Below are positions 16,103-26,246 of a stretch of 64,000 bases of DNA, in pieces. The DNA is from JAOARY01 sp045345765. GTDB lineage: Bacteria > Bacillota > Clostridia > Peptostreptococcales > Peptostreptococcaceae. Where the stretch lies: NCBI GenBank assembly GCA_045345765.1, contig CP148265.1, positions 2,914,001 to 2,978,000 on the forward strand. The letters run 5' to 3'. Made by a program: the position numbers and the translations under genes. The notes beneath the pieces were generated by a model. The model did no database searches, was not told the origin of the DNA, and saw only the letters and a program-made list of their open reading frames with translations. Every line of letters begins with the position of its first letter. Position 1 is the first letter of the stretch.

Positions 16103-17656
16103 TTGAAGACAATAAAGATATTTGATACAACTCTAAGAGATGGAGAACAGTCTCCAGGGTGTTCTATGAATATAGAAGAAAAAATAGAAGTAGCAAAACA
16201 ATTAGAAAAATTAAATGTAGATGTAATTGAAGCAGGATTTGCAATAGCATCAAAGGGAGATTTTGAAGCTATTAGACAAATATCAAAAAATGTTAAAATT
16301 CCGATAGTAGCAAGTCTTTCAAGGGCACTTAAAAAAGATATTGATATTGCCTATGACGCTATAAAATATGCTAATAAAAAAAGAATTCATACATTTATAG
16401 CAACATCAGATATTCATATGAAATACAAATTAAAAATGGATAAAAAAGAAGTTTTAAAGCATGCTGTTGATATGGTTAAATATGCAAAATCACTTTGTGA
16501 GGATATAGAATTTTCTGCTGAAGATGCGAGTAGAACAAATAAAGAATTTTTGTATGAAATACTTTATGAAGTTATAAAGGCTGGAGCAACTACTGTAAAT
16601 ATACCTGATACAGTTGGATATATAACTCCAGAAGAATATTATAATTTTATAAAAGGAATAAGAGATAATGTATCTAATATCAAAAATGCAGATATTTCAG
16701 TTCATTGTCATAATGATTTAGGAATGGCAGTTTCTAACTCATTAGCAGCTATAAGTGCGGGGGCAAATCAAATTGAATGTACGATAAATGGTATTGGAGA
16801 AAGAGCTGGAAATGCGGCGTTAGAAGAAATAGTAATGGCGATGGATGTAAGAAAAGATATATATTTTGCTAAGACTAATATAAATAAAAAAGAAATTATA
16901 AAATCTAGTAATCTAATAAGTACTATAACGGGATCATTTGTTTCAGCTAACAAAGCAATTGTTGGAGAAAATGCTTTTGCTCATGAATCAGGAATACATC
17001 AACATGGAGTTTTAGAAAATAAAGAAACTTATGAAATAATGACTCCAGAGTCTATAGGAAAAAAAGAAAATAAAATAGTTTTTGGCAAACATTCTGGAAA
17101 ACATGCGTTCATAAATAAATTAGGAGAATTAGGTTATAAATTTGATGAATTTAGAATAAATGAATTATTTAATCAAATGAAGAATTTATGTGATAAAAAG
17201 AAAAATATATACGAAAGTGATATAGAGGTATTAATAGCAAAAAATTTGAAACTAAATCAAAGTGGATATAAACTAAAATCATTTGTAATAAATACAGGAA
17301 ATATAACTAAATCAACATCTAATATAAAACTTATAAATGAAAAAGAAGAAATAGAAGATGTTTCATTAGGAGATGGACCAATAGATGCGTCATTTAAGGC
17401 TATTGATAAGATTATTAAAGATAAATTTGTATTAAAAGATTATAAAATCAATTCACTTAGTAAAGGAAAGGATGCACTTGGAGAAGTGAGTTTGATTTTA
17501 CAAAAAGATAATAAACAGTATAGAGGGATAGGAATGAGTACAGATATAATAGAAGCTAGTATTTTAGCTTATTTAGATAGTGTTAATAAATATATGATTT
17601 TAAAGGAGCTTGATAATAATGAAGATGAGCATGACACAAAAGATATTAGCGAATAA
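16103..17656 (+). CDS. leuA: 2-isopropylmalate synthase
   Basis: 517-aa enzyme of the DRE-TIM metallolyase family, condensing acetyl-CoA with 2-ketoisovalerate as the first step of leucine biosynthesis. The N-terminal FDTTLRDGEQSPG motif, the VHCHNDLGMAVSNSLAA motif and GERAGNAALEEIVMA are intact. The C-terminal part from about residue 385 is the LeuA regulatory domain (leucine feedback). Family length is normal. The TTG start follows AAAGGAG. First gene of leuACDB under the T-box; its end overlaps leuC. The operon context argues against homocitrate or citramalate synthase. Confidence 0.95.
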   Translation: MKTIKIFDTTLRDGEQSPGCSMNIEEKIEVAKQLEKLNVDVIEAGFAIASKGDFEAIRQISKNVKIPIVASLSRALKKDIDIAYDAIKYANKKRIHTFIATSDIHMKYKLKMDKKEVLKHAVDMVKYAKSLCEDIEFSAEDASRTNKEFLYEILYEVIKAGATTVNIPDTVGYITPEEYYNFIKGIRDNVSNIKNADISVHCHNDLGMAVSNSLAAISAGANQIECTINGIGERAGNAALEEIVMAMDVRKDIYFAKTNINKKEIIKSSNLISTITGSFVSANKAIVGENAFAHESGIHQHGVLENKETYEIMTPESIGKKENKIVFGKHSGKHAFINKLGELGYKFDEFRINELFNQMKNLCDKKKNIYESDIEVLIAKNLKLNQSGYKLKSFVINTGNITKSTSNIKLINEKEEIEDVSLGDGPIDASFKAIDKIIKDKFVLKDYKINSLSKGKDALGEVSLILQKDNKQYRGIGMSTDIIEASILAYLDSVNKYMILKELDNNEDEHDTKDISE

Positions 17657-18887
17657 AGCAAATAGGGACTTTGTAAAAGAAGGAGAATTTATTGAAGCTA
17701 ATTTAGATATAGTACTTGGTAATGATATAACAGGACCAGTTGCGATAAAAGAATTTGAAAAGATAAATAAAGAAGTTTTTGATAAAAATAAAGTGGTACT
17801 GGTTCCAGATCATTTTGCACCAAATAAAGATATAAAAAGTGCGACTCAGTGTAAAATATTAAGAGAATTTGCCAAAAAGCACAGTATTAAAAATTATTTT
17901 GAGATAGGAAAAATGGGAATTGAGCATGCATTACTTCCAGAACAAGGAATTGTAACTATTGGTGATTTAGTTATTGGTGCGGATTCACATACATGTACTT
18001 ATGGTGCTTTAGGTGCTTTTTCTACAGGTGTTGGAAGTACAGATATGGCTGTAGGAATGGCAAGTGGAAAGACTTGGTTTAAGGTTCCTAAGGCTATTAA
18101 ATTTAATTTATATAATAAACCATCAGAATTTATAAGTGGAAAGGATATAATACTTCATATAATAGGACGAATTGGTGTAGATGGCGCTAGATATATGTCT
18201 ATGGAGTTTGTTGGAGATGGCTTGACATATTTAACTATGGATGATAGATTTACCATATCTAATATGGCTATTGAGGCTGGGGCTAAAAATGGTATATTTG
18301 AAGTAGACGAAAAAACTTTGGATTATGTAAATCAAAGATCAAAAAAAGAGTTTAAGATATTTAAGGCAGACGAAGGTTATAACTATTTTAAAACTTATGA
18401 TATTGATTTATCAAAAATAAAGCCAACAGTATCATGCCCGTCTTCTCCAGATAACACAAAAGAAGTATCACAACTAAAATCGATAAAAATAGATCAAGTT
18501 GTTATAGGTTCTTGTACAAATGGAAGGTTAGAAGACATGAAAATAGCAGCAAAGATATTAAAAAATAATAAAGTAAATGAAGATGTAAGACTTATAATAA
18601 TACCTGCAACACAAGAAATATATATAGAATGTATAAAAAGAGGATATATGGAGATATTTATAAATTCAAATGCAGTTGTATCAACTCCTACATGTGGACC
18701 TTGCCTAGGTGGACATATGGGGATTTTAGCAGAAAATGAAGTTTGTTTGGCAACGACTAATAGAAATTTTGTTGGAAGAATGGGTCATATTACTTCGCAG
18801 GTCTATTTATCAAGTCCTTTAATAGCAGCGTATAGTGCAATTAAAGGATATATAGATTGTCCGAAAAAGGAGGAACGCTATGTTTAG
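17619..18887 (+). CDS. leuC: 3-isopropylmalate dehydratase large subunit
   Basis: 422-aa aconitase-superfamily subunit carrying the [4Fe-4S] cluster. Cluster cysteines are in GSCTNGR and STPTCGPCLGGHMG; GADSHTCTYGALGAF is also intact. With LeuD it isomerises 2- to 3-isopropylmalate. It overlaps leuA by 38 nt. I choose the ATG at 17619, 10 nt after GGAG; the earlier TTG is too close to the ribosome binding site. Confidence 0.95.
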   Translation: MKMSMTQKILANKANRDFVKEGEFIEANLDIVLGNDITGPVAIKEFEKINKEVFDKNKVVLVPDHFAPNKDIKSATQCKILREFAKKHSIKNYFEIGKMGIEHALLPEQGIVTIGDLVIGADSHTCTYGALGAFSTGVGSTDMAVGMASGKTWFKVPKAIKFNLYNKPSEFISGKDIILHIIGRIGVDGARYMSMEFVGDGLTYLTMDDRFTISNMAIEAGAKNGIFEVDEKTLDYVNQRSKKEFKIFKADEGYNYFKTYDIDLSKIKPTVSCPSSPDNTKEVSQLKSIKIDQVVIGSCTNGRLEDMKIAAKILKNNKVNEDVRLIIIPATQEIYIECIKRGYMEIFINSNAVVSTPTCGPCLGGHMGILAENEVCLATTNRNFVGRMGHITSQVYLSSPLIAAYSAIKGYIDCPKKEERYV

Positions 18888-19374
18888 AGGAAGGGTATTC
18901 AAGTATGAAGACAATATAGACACTGATGTTATAATTCCAGCAAGATATTTAAATACATCAGATGAAAAGGTATTAAAAAATTATGCGATGATAGATATAG
19001 ATAAAAATTTTAATAAGGAAGTAAAAGAAAATGACATTATATTAGCAGGGGATAATTTTGGTTGTGGTTCATCAAGAGAACATGCACCAATAGTTTTAAA
19101 AGCAACTGGAATATCATGTGTCATAGCAAAGAGTTTTGCTAGGATTTTTTACAGAAATTCATTTAATATAGGACTTTTGATATTAGAATGTAAAGAAATT
19201 TATGATGATACAAATAAATTGGATGTATTAGAGATTGATATAGATAAAGGTATAATAAAAAATTTGAACAACAAAAATATTTATAAATTCAATATTATAC
19301 CTCAATTTATGCAAAAGCTTATAGATGATGGGGGTCTTATAGAATATAGCAAAAATAAATTAAAGGAGAATTAA
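18880..19374 (+). CDS. leuD: 3-isopropylmalate dehydratase small subunit
   Basis: 164-aa swivel-domain subunit, partner of LeuC. NIDTDVIIPARYL and the NFGCGSSREHAP signature are present, with SFARIFYRNSFNIGL following. The ATG overlaps the end of leuC by 8 nt and follows AAGGAGG. The short form is typical of bacterial and archaeal LeuD of this subfamily. Confidence 0.95.
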   Translation: MFRGRVFKYEDNIDTDVIIPARYLNTSDEKVLKNYAMIDIDKNFNKEVKENDIILAGDNFGCGSSREHAPIVLKATGISCVIAKSFARIFYRNSFNIGLLILECKEIYDDTNKLDVLEIDIDKGIIKNLNNKNIYKFNIIPQFMQKLIDDGGLIEYSKNKLKEN

Positions 19375-19375
19375 T

Positions 19376-20440
19376 ATGAATAGGATTTGTGTTATGCCTG
19401 GAGATGGAATAGGTAAAGAAATAATGGGAGAAGCTGTAAAATATATAAATAAAATGTGCCAAATATACAATAAAAAATTAGATATAAAAAGAGCATATAT
19501 AGGAGGTGAAGCTGTAGATAAATTTGGAAACCCATTACCAGATGAAAGTTTGGATATAATAAAAACTTCTAAGGCAGTTTTGCTTGGTTGTGTGGGAGGT
19601 TATAAATGGGATAATATAGATTCTAAAATTAGACCAGAACAAGGGTTATTAAGACTTAGAAAAGAACTTAATTGTTATGCTAATTTAAGACCTATAAATA
19701 TATATAAAGAACTAAGTGAATTATCGCCACTAAAAGAGAGAATACTAAAAAATAATATTGATATACTTATTGTAAGGGAATTAACTGGTGGTATATATTT
19801 TGGAGAAAAGGGTAGATTTGAAGAAGGTGGAAAAATAAAGGCTTATGATGTCGAGGAATATTATGATTATGAAATAAAAAGAATTTGTAAAGTTGCATTT
19901 GATCATGCTAAAAGAAGAAGAAAAAAAGTCACATTAGTAGATAAAGCAAATGTATTAGAAAGTTCTAAATTATTTAGAGAAATAGCAAAAGAAATGTCTT
20001 TAAAGTATAAAGACATAGAACTTGAATTTATGTATGTAGATAATGCTTCAATGCAAATTATAAAAAATCCAAGTAGTTTTGATGTAATACTAACTAATAA
20101 TATTTTTGGAGATATATTATCAGATGAGGCTAGTGTAATAACAGGGTCTATTGGAATTTTGCCATCAGCTAGTATTGGTGATATTAATATATATGAACCA
20201 ATACATGGTTCAGCACCAGATATTGAAGGTGAAAATATAGCAAATCCAATAGGAATGATACTTTCTACAGCTATGATGCTAGAGGAATGTTTTGATTTTG
20301 ATAATGCAGTTGAAATTACTAAAATAACTATTCAAGAACTTTTTAATAAAAATTATAAAACAATTGATTTAAAAAGTCATGATAAAAATATTATATTAAA
20401 AACTTGTGAATTCGGAGATTTGATAATAAATAACTTATAA
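19376..20440 (+). CDS. leuB: 3-isopropylmalate dehydrogenase
   Basis: 354-aa NAD-dependent decarboxylating dehydrogenase, third step of leucine synthesis. It begins CVMPGDGIGKEI and contains RPEQGLLRLRKEL, IVRELTGGIYFG, the TNNIFGDILSDEASVITGS metal and substrate motif and EPIHGSAPDIEGENIANP. It starts one base after the leuD stop, with its AAAGGAG inside the end of leuD. It is the last gene of the leu operon. Confidence 0.96.
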   Translation: MNRICVMPGDGIGKEIMGEAVKYINKMCQIYNKKLDIKRAYIGGEAVDKFGNPLPDESLDIIKTSKAVLLGCVGGYKWDNIDSKIRPEQGLLRLRKELNCYANLRPINIYKELSELSPLKERILKNNIDILIVRELTGGIYFGEKGRFEEGGKIKAYDVEEYYDYEIKRICKVAFDHAKRRRKKVTLVDKANVLESSKLFREIAKEMSLKYKDIELEFMYVDNASMQIIKNPSSFDVILTNNIFGDILSDEASVITGSIGILPSASIGDINIYEPIHGSAPDIEGENIANPIGMILSTAMMLEECFDFDNAVEITKITIQELFNKNYKTIDLKSHDKNIILKTCEFGDLIINNL

Positions 20441-20500
20441 TTATTATTTATATAATATTAACTTAAATGATAATTAATAAAAAAATAAAATGAAAATTAG

Positions 20501-20536
20501 TAACAGGAAAAGAAATAATTATTCTTTTCTTGTTAA
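20501..20536 (+). terminator. possible terminator after leuB
   Basis: A long stem with arms TAACAGGAAAAGAA and TTCTTTTCTTGTTA lies 60 nt after leuB. The 3' arm is U-rich but no T-run follows, so termination efficiency is uncertain. Confidence 0.5.
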
Positions 20537-20585
20537 CTGATATTCATAATTTTGTAATCAAAGTTTATATTAATATTTGATAATT

Positions 20586-21944
20586 TTATATTATATTAGT
20601 TTCAGATTCCTTCTTTTTTAAATCTTTTAATTCTATTTTTAAAAAGACAGTCGTCAATAATGTGGAAGTAATGTCGGAAATTGGATAAGACATCCAAACT
20701 CCATTTAAACCAAAATATTTAGGTAGTATAATCAGTAATGGAATCAAAATAAGAACTTGTCTAGATAGACTAAGTAATAAAGAAATTCTAGCCTTACCAA
20801 TAGCTTGAAAGAAGTTAGATGTAATGATTTGAAAACCAATTACAGGAAGCATCAAGAAAAATATTTTTATTCCACTTGTACCTATTTGTAATATATTTTC
20901 ATCATGTGTAAATATGTTAATTAAAAAACTTGGGTTTGTTTGAACTATTATAGCACCAATTATACATATCGATGTAGCTGATATTATAGTAATACTTAAA
21001 GCATGTTTTACCCTATGATATAATTTAGCCCCATAATTGTATCCAATTATAGGTTGAGATCCTTGATTAAGTCCAAATATAGGCATTAAAAATATCATTA
21101 CAATACTTATTAATATACTCATTGTACCAATAGCGTAATCTCCACCATTTGCTTTTAAAGTAGTATTAGCTAAAACGTTTACAACACTTGAAGCTAATTG
21201 TATTGCAAATGGAGACATTCCTATTGCAAATATAGCTTTAACAATATTCATATCCAATTTAAAATATTTTTTCTTTAATTTTAAATTACCTTTTCCTTTA
21301 GTAAAATAATATAGTACCCAAACTGTATTTAAAGTCTGACCGATAACAGTTGCATATGCTGCACCTTTTATACCCATATTAAACTTCATTATGAATAGAT
21401 AATCAAGAATTATATTGGTTATGGCACCTAATAAATTAGTCATCATAGCGATATTTGGACTACCATCAGAACGAATTGAATTATTAAGACCAAATCCAAC
21501 ACAGTTAAAAATTGCACCAGCCATTATTATAGTTATATAATCTTTTGCATAACCAAAGGTAGTTTCACTTGCCCCAAATAGGTTGAGTAAGAAATCCATA
21601 GAAGAGATAGTTGCAAATGTAACAATTAAAGAAACTATAATCAATAAGATGAAAGAATTACCAAGTATATTTTGAGCTTCTTCAAATTTATTTTCTCCTA
21701 ATTTAATTGATACTAATGCTGCACCACCGATACCAACAAGCATACCAAATGCCATCAATATAGTCATAAAAGGGAATGTAAGCCCAACGCCTGATATTGC
21801 TAAAGCTCCAACTCCTTGCCCTATAAAAATTCTATCAACAATATTATATAGAACATTTATGAGCATCCCAATAATAGCTGGTATAGAAAATTTGATAAGA
21901 AGCTTTGGTATAGGGTCTTTACCTAGTCTTTTTTGTTTTTCCAT
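20586..21944 (-). CDS. MATE family efflux transporter
   Basis: 452-aa polytopic MATE protein, a paralogue of the one at 13743-15089 with the same organisation: IPKLLIKFSIPAIIGMLINVLYNIVDRIFIG at the N-terminus and LMPIFGLNQGSQPIIGYNYGA in the second half. AAGGAGG precedes the ATG. It has no adjacent regulator. The convergent leu operon ends about 145 nt away. Substrate unknown. Confidence 0.92.
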   Translation of the reverse strand: MEKQKRLGKDPIPKLLIKFSIPAIIGMLINVLYNIVDRIFIGQGVGALAISGVGLTFPFMTILMAFGMLVGIGGAALVSIKLGENKFEEAQNILGNSFILLIIVSLIVTFATISSMDFLLNLFGASETTFGYAKDYITIIMAGAIFNCVGFGLNNSIRSDGSPNIAMMTNLLGAITNIILDYLFIMKFNMGIKGAAYATVIGQTLNTVWVLYYFTKGKGNLKLKKKYFKLDMNIVKAIFAIGMSPFAIQLASSVVNVLANTTLKANGGDYAIGTMSILISIVMIFLMPIFGLNQGSQPIIGYNYGAKLYHRVKHALSITIISATSICIIGAIIVQTNPSFLINIFTHDENILQIGTSGIKIFFLMLPVIGFQIITSNFFQAIGKARISLLLSLSRQVLILIPLLIILPKYFGLNGVWMSYPISDITSTLLTTVFLKIELKDLKKKESETNII

Positions 21945-22118
21945 ATAAAAACCTCCTTATATATTTATTGTTTTTTAATAATTAGAAAATAATATCATAA
22001 TAAATATTAATAAGCAATATATTTATTATAAAATTAATAAATTATTAATATTTGAAATTTATATAAAAATTATTTAATATAGTATGTAGGAAAGTTTTAT
22101 AATTTGGAGTGATTTAAG

Positions 22119-22289
22119 TTGAAAAAAATAAATTGTTATAAATGCATATATTTTTATACAACTTGGGATGAGAAAAATCCAAGGGGATGTAAATATTTTG
22201 GATTCAAATCAAAAATGATGCCATCGCTGATTGTTTTTAAAAGTTCAAATAATGAGTGTAAAGCTTTTAAACAAAAAAATAATAAATAG
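22119..22289 (+). CDS. small Cys-rich conserved protein
   Basis: 56 aa, starting MKKINCYKCIYFYTTWDE. Start TTG lies 9 nt after GGAG (22106-22109), and the frame is open to TAG at 22287-22289. Cysteines C6, C9, C24 and C47 with the pattern C-x2-C-x-(Y/F)F-x3-W...GCKYFGFKSK...P...C look like a zinc- or metal-binding knuckle. I recall similar short proteins with a CxxC...TW...P.GC.AFGF.S signature in other Firmicutes, without a known function. It lies in the gap upstream of pcrA and would be missed by length cut-offs. Confidence 0.75.
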   Translation: MKKINCYKCIYFYTTWDEKNPRGCKYFGFKSKMMPSLIVFKSSNNECKAFKQKNNK

Positions 22290-22303
22290 GATGTTAATTT
22301 TTG

Positions 22304-22350
22304 TATAACATAGACTGTATATTAAACATAAAAATACAATCTATGTTATA
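22304..22350. repeat. long inverted repeat upstream of pcrA
   Basis: 17-nt arms TATAACATAGACTGTAT and ATACAATCTATGTTATA with one mismatch and a 13-nt loop, 14 nt after the small Cys-rich gene. There is no T-run on either side, so it could be a weak terminator or an operator. Function not assignable. Confidence 0.45.
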
Positions 22351-22486
22351 CTATTATATTAGGAAGTATTTTATAAGAAAAGTGAAAAAATAAATTAAAG
22401 TTTTTAAATTAAAAGCAATATTCTTGGATTGTATTCAAGATTTTAATAAAGGATAATATAACTTACAAACAATGAGGGTGATAAGA

Positions 22487-24862
22487 ATGAGTGATAGGTT
22501 AAAAAGGTTTAAAGAACTTTTTGAAGATGTTTTAGATAATTCTTATAAGCATCTAAATGATATGCAAAGAAAAGCTGTTATAAATAAAAATGGTCCACTT
22601 TTAATATTGGCTGGAGCTGGTTCGGGAAAAACTACAGTTTTAGTAAATAGAATCAACTATATATTGAATTTTGGAAAGTTAAATGAAGAAAATATTAATA
22701 AATATATCAATGATTTTAATATTAAAAAATTGGAAGAGTTAAAAAAACAAGAAAATATAGATATAAATGAATTAAAAGAAATTTTTGAAGATACTTCAAT
22801 AAATCCAACATCTATATTAGCAATAACATTTACAAATAAAGCAGCAAAAGAAATGAAAGAAAGAGTAGAGGTTCTTATTAATAAAGATATTTCTAATATG
22901 TGGATATTTACTTTCCATTCTGCTTGTGTAAGAATTTTAAGAAGATATATAGATAGAATTGGTTATACTAATTCATTTGTCATATATGATAGAGCTGATC
23001 AAATAACATTGATGAAAGAGTGTATAAAGGAACTTAATTTAAATGAGAAGACTTTTGAAGCAAAAGGTATAATTTCAATAGTTTCAGATGCAAAAGATAA
23101 GCTTATAACACCAAAGGAATTCCAAAAGATACACCAAGATGATTTTAGAATGTCTAAAATTGCAAGTATTTACAAATTGTACCAAGAAAAATTAAAGGGA
23201 AATAGTGCTCTTGATTTTGATGATTTGATATTTAAAACAGTTGAATTACTCCAAAATGATAAAGAAGTATTGGATTATTATCAAAATAAATTTAAATATG
23301 TTTTAGTAGATGAATATCAAGATACTAATAAAGCTCAATATAGACTAATAGGTATGCTTAGTGGAAAATACAAAAATTTATGTGTTGTTGGTGATGATGA
23401 CCAATCTATATATGGTTGGAGAGGTGCTGATATTTCTAATATTTTAAATTTTGAAAAGGATTTTGATAATTCGAAAGTTATAAAGCTAGAGCAAAATTAT
23501 AGATCTACAACTACGATATTAAATAGTGCTAACGAAGTTATAAAAAATAATATATCAAGAAAAAATAAAAAATTATGGTCTTCTAAAGGTGAAGGGGATA
23601 AATTAAAATTATATAGAGCTGAAGATGAAAGAGAAGAATCAGATTTTATAGCTCATAGAATAGAAAAAGAAGTTAAGGAAAATGAAAGAGATTATAATGA
23701 TTTTTCTATATTATATAGAACTAATGCACAGTCTCGTGCAATTGAAGATGCTTTGATGAAACAAAATGTTCCATATAGAATTTATGGAGGAATAAAATTC
23801 TATGAAAGAAAAGAAATTAAAGATATATTAGCATATTTAAGGGTTGTACAAAATCCACTTGATGATATATCTTTAAAAAGAATAATTAATGTGCCAAAAA
23901 GAGGAATTGGAAATAAAACAGTACAAAAGATAGAAGAATTGGCATTAGAAAGTGGTGAAAGTTTTTATTCTGTACTTTTAGATATAGAAGAAAGAACGGA
24001 TATATCTTCAAGAGCTGCAAATAAATTATCTACATTTGCGACAATGATATCTTCATTTATGGCAATGAAAGAGATTTACAATATAACTGATTTAATTCAA
24101 AAGATAATTGATAATACAGGATATATAAAAGTGTTGGAAGAAGTTAATGATATAGAAAGTAAAACAAGAATAGAAAATATTAAGGAATTTATATCTGTTG
24201 CAGTGGAATTTGAACAAAGTAGTGACATTAAAGATTTAGAAACTTTTTTAGCTACAATATCACTAAGTACAGATATTGATAAATTAGATGAGTCAGCAAA
24301 AGCAGTATCTCTTATGACCTTGCATAGTGCAAAAGGACTTGAGTTTCCAATAGTATTTTTAGCAGGTTTGGAAGAAGGTATTTTTCCTGTAACAAGAGCG
24401 ATGTTTGATGAAACACAATTAGAAGAAGAAAGAAGACTTTGTTATGTTGGTATAACAAGAGCAAAGGAAACTTTATATTTAACTCATGCAGGAAGAAGAA
24501 CATTATATGGGAAGACTAATTATTCTAAAAAATCAAGATTTTTAGATGAAATACCAAATGGATTTATAAAGAATTTAAATGACGCTAATTCATTAAAAAG
24601 AGTTAGAGCAAATGAAAAATATATTAAAAATTTTGGCCCAGGAATAGATTATTCTCAAGCTAATTCATATAAAAATGAATACAAAGTAAAAGAAGAAAAA
24701 TTTATAGAGAATAAAGATGTTGAATCGGGTTCAAAGATAAAACATCCAACTTTTGGAATAGGAACTGTTGTATCTAAAAAGGATAAAAATGTTACTATTG
24801 CATTTGAAAATAAAGGAATAAAGGTACTTAATTTAGATTATGTTAAATTAAAAGTTCTATAA
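22487..24862 (+). CDS. pcrA: ATP-dependent DNA helicase PcrA/UvrD
   Basis: 791-aa superfamily 1A 3'-5' helicase used in repair and rolling-circle replication. It has the Q-motif LNDMQRKAV, Walker A AGAGSGKTT, AITFTNKAAKEMKERV, Walker B VLVDEYQDTNKAQ, VVGDDDQSIYGWRGA, LEQNYRST and TLHSAKGLEFP. The C-terminal ~45 residues (SGSKIKHPTFGIGTVV to the end) match the Tudor-like RNA-polymerase-binding domain of PcrA. The start at 22487 follows GAGGGTG; a start five codons earlier would bury that ribosome binding site. Confidence 0.96.
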   Translation: MSDRLKRFKELFEDVLDNSYKHLNDMQRKAVINKNGPLLILAGAGSGKTTVLVNRINYILNFGKLNEENINKYINDFNIKKLEELKKQENIDINELKEIFEDTSINPTSILAITFTNKAAKEMKERVEVLINKDISNMWIFTFHSACVRILRRYIDRIGYTNSFVIYDRADQITLMKECIKELNLNEKTFEAKGIISIVSDAKDKLITPKEFQKIHQDDFRMSKIASIYKLYQEKLKGNSALDFDDLIFKTVELLQNDKEVLDYYQNKFKYVLVDEYQDTNKAQYRLIGMLSGKYKNLCVVGDDDQSIYGWRGADISNILNFEKDFDNSKVIKLEQNYRSTTTILNSANEVIKNNISRKNKKLWSSKGEGDKLKLYRAEDEREESDFIAHRIEKEVKENERDYNDFSILYRTNAQSRAIEDALMKQNVPYRIYGGIKFYERKEIKDILAYLRVVQNPLDDISLKRIINVPKRGIGNKTVQKIEELALESGESFYSVLLDIEERTDISSRAANKLSTFATMISSFMAMKEIYNITDLIQKIIDNTGYIKVLEEVNDIESKTRIENIKEFISVAVEFEQSSDIKDLETFLATISLSTDIDKLDESAKAVSLMTLHSAKGLEFPIVFLAGLEEGIFPVTRAMFDETQLEEERRLCYVGITRAKETLYLTHAGRRTLYGKTNYSKKSRFLDEIPNGFIKNLNDANSLKRVRANEKYIKNFGPGIDYSQANSYKNEYKVKEEKFIENKDVESGSKIKHPTFGIGTVVSKKDKNVTIAFENKGIKVLNLDYVKLKVL

Positions 24863-24890
24863 AAAATAAATTTTACTAGGGGGAGTTTTT

Positions 24891-26192
24891 ATGCATAAGG
24901 ATTTTGCTAAAGAATTTATTGAATTTGTTGATTTATCACCATCGCCTTTTCATGTTGTGAATACTTGTAAGAAGTTGTTGAAAAAAGAAGGTTATGAGGA
25001 ATTAAATCTAAAAGATAAATGGAATCTAAAAGAAGAAAAAGGTTATTTTGTTACAAAAAATAATTCGTCTTTAATAGCATTTTATATAAATTCAAATGAT
25101 ATAAAAAAAGGATTTAAAATTATAGGTTCACATACTGATTTTCCATCTATAAAGATAAAACCAAAGCCAGAAATTATAGGGGAAAAAACATATTTAAAAT
25201 TTAATACTGAAATTTATGGAGGACCAATTTTAAATACTTGGTTGGATAGACCATTATCAATAGCAGGAAGAGTTTTTACAAAATCTAATGATGTGTTTAA
25301 TCCAGATGAATATTTAATTGATTTTAAAAGACCTATCGCTATAATTCCGAATTTAGCTATACATGTAAATCCTAAAGTAAATCAAGGGATAGAATTAAAC
25401 AAACAAAAGGATATGCTACCATTACTTTCAATGGTTGATGACACTTTTAATAAGGATAATTTCTTGATTAAATTAACTAGTACAAATATAAATGTAGTAG
25501 AAGAAAATATATTGGATTTTGAATTATATTTATATGATAATTCAAAGGGATCTTTGGTTGGATTAAATGAAGAGTTTGTAAGTTGTAGAAATTTAGATAA
25601 TCTAGCTATGGTACATTCTAGTTTAATGGCTCTTTTGGATTCAAATAATCAAGTTAGTAATAAAGCTGTTAATATGATAGCTGCTTTTGATAATGAAGAA
25701 ATTGGAAGCCAAACCAAACAAGGTGCAGATTCTATGTTTTTAAGAACTGTAATGAATAGAGTTGCAATATCTTTAAATAAAAATCAAGAAGAATTTATAA
25801 GAGGATTATATAATTCATTTATGATTTCCGCTGATGGTGCCCATGCATTGCATCCTAATCGTTTGCAAGACCATGATCCAACTAATAAACCAATTTTAAA
25901 TAATGGTCCAGTAATAAAAATAAGTGCGAACCAAAGATATACAAGTGATGCACATTCTATATCTGTTTATAAAAGCATTTGTGAGAATAATGATATTCCT
26001 TATCAAAAATTTGTAAATCCATCAGATAAAAGAGGAGGATCTACAATTGGACCTATATCTTCATCTTTTGTAGATATTTCATCAATTGATTTAGGAATAC
26101 CAATGCTTGCTATGCATTCGATAAGGGAATTAACAGGAACAAAAGATTTATATTTAACATATAAATCTTTTGTGGAGTTTTTTAATTTATAA
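24891..26192 (+). CDS. M18 family aminopeptidase
   Basis: 433-aa metallo-aminopeptidase of the M18 (ApeB/aspartyl aminopeptidase) family, cytosolic, releasing N-terminal amino acids from peptides. Motifs: LSPSPFHVV, the metal ligand region GSHTDFPSIKIKP, AAFDNEEIGSQTKQGADS and ISADGAHALHPN, ending with MHSIRELTGTKD. GGGGGAG precedes the ATG. It starts 28 nt after pcrA and may be cotranscribed. Confidence 0.93.
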   Translation: MHKDFAKEFIEFVDLSPSPFHVVNTCKKLLKKEGYEELNLKDKWNLKEEKGYFVTKNNSSLIAFYINSNDIKKGFKIIGSHTDFPSIKIKPKPEIIGEKTYLKFNTEIYGGPILNTWLDRPLSIAGRVFTKSNDVFNPDEYLIDFKRPIAIIPNLAIHVNPKVNQGIELNKQKDMLPLLSMVDDTFNKDNFLIKLTSTNINVVEENILDFELYLYDNSKGSLVGLNEEFVSCRNLDNLAMVHSSLMALLDSNNQVSNKAVNMIAAFDNEEIGSQTKQGADSMFLRTVMNRVAISLNKNQEEFIRGLYNSFMISADGAHALHPNRLQDHDPTNKPILNNGPVIKISANQRYTSDAHSISVYKSICENNDIPYQKFVNPSDKRGGSTIGPISSSFVDISSIDLGIPMLAMHSIRELTGTKDLYLTYKSFVEFFNL

Positions 26193-26246
26193 ATTAAAAA
26201 TATTTAAATTTATGTATAAGTTTCTAAAAGAAAGTAGGATTTTTAT

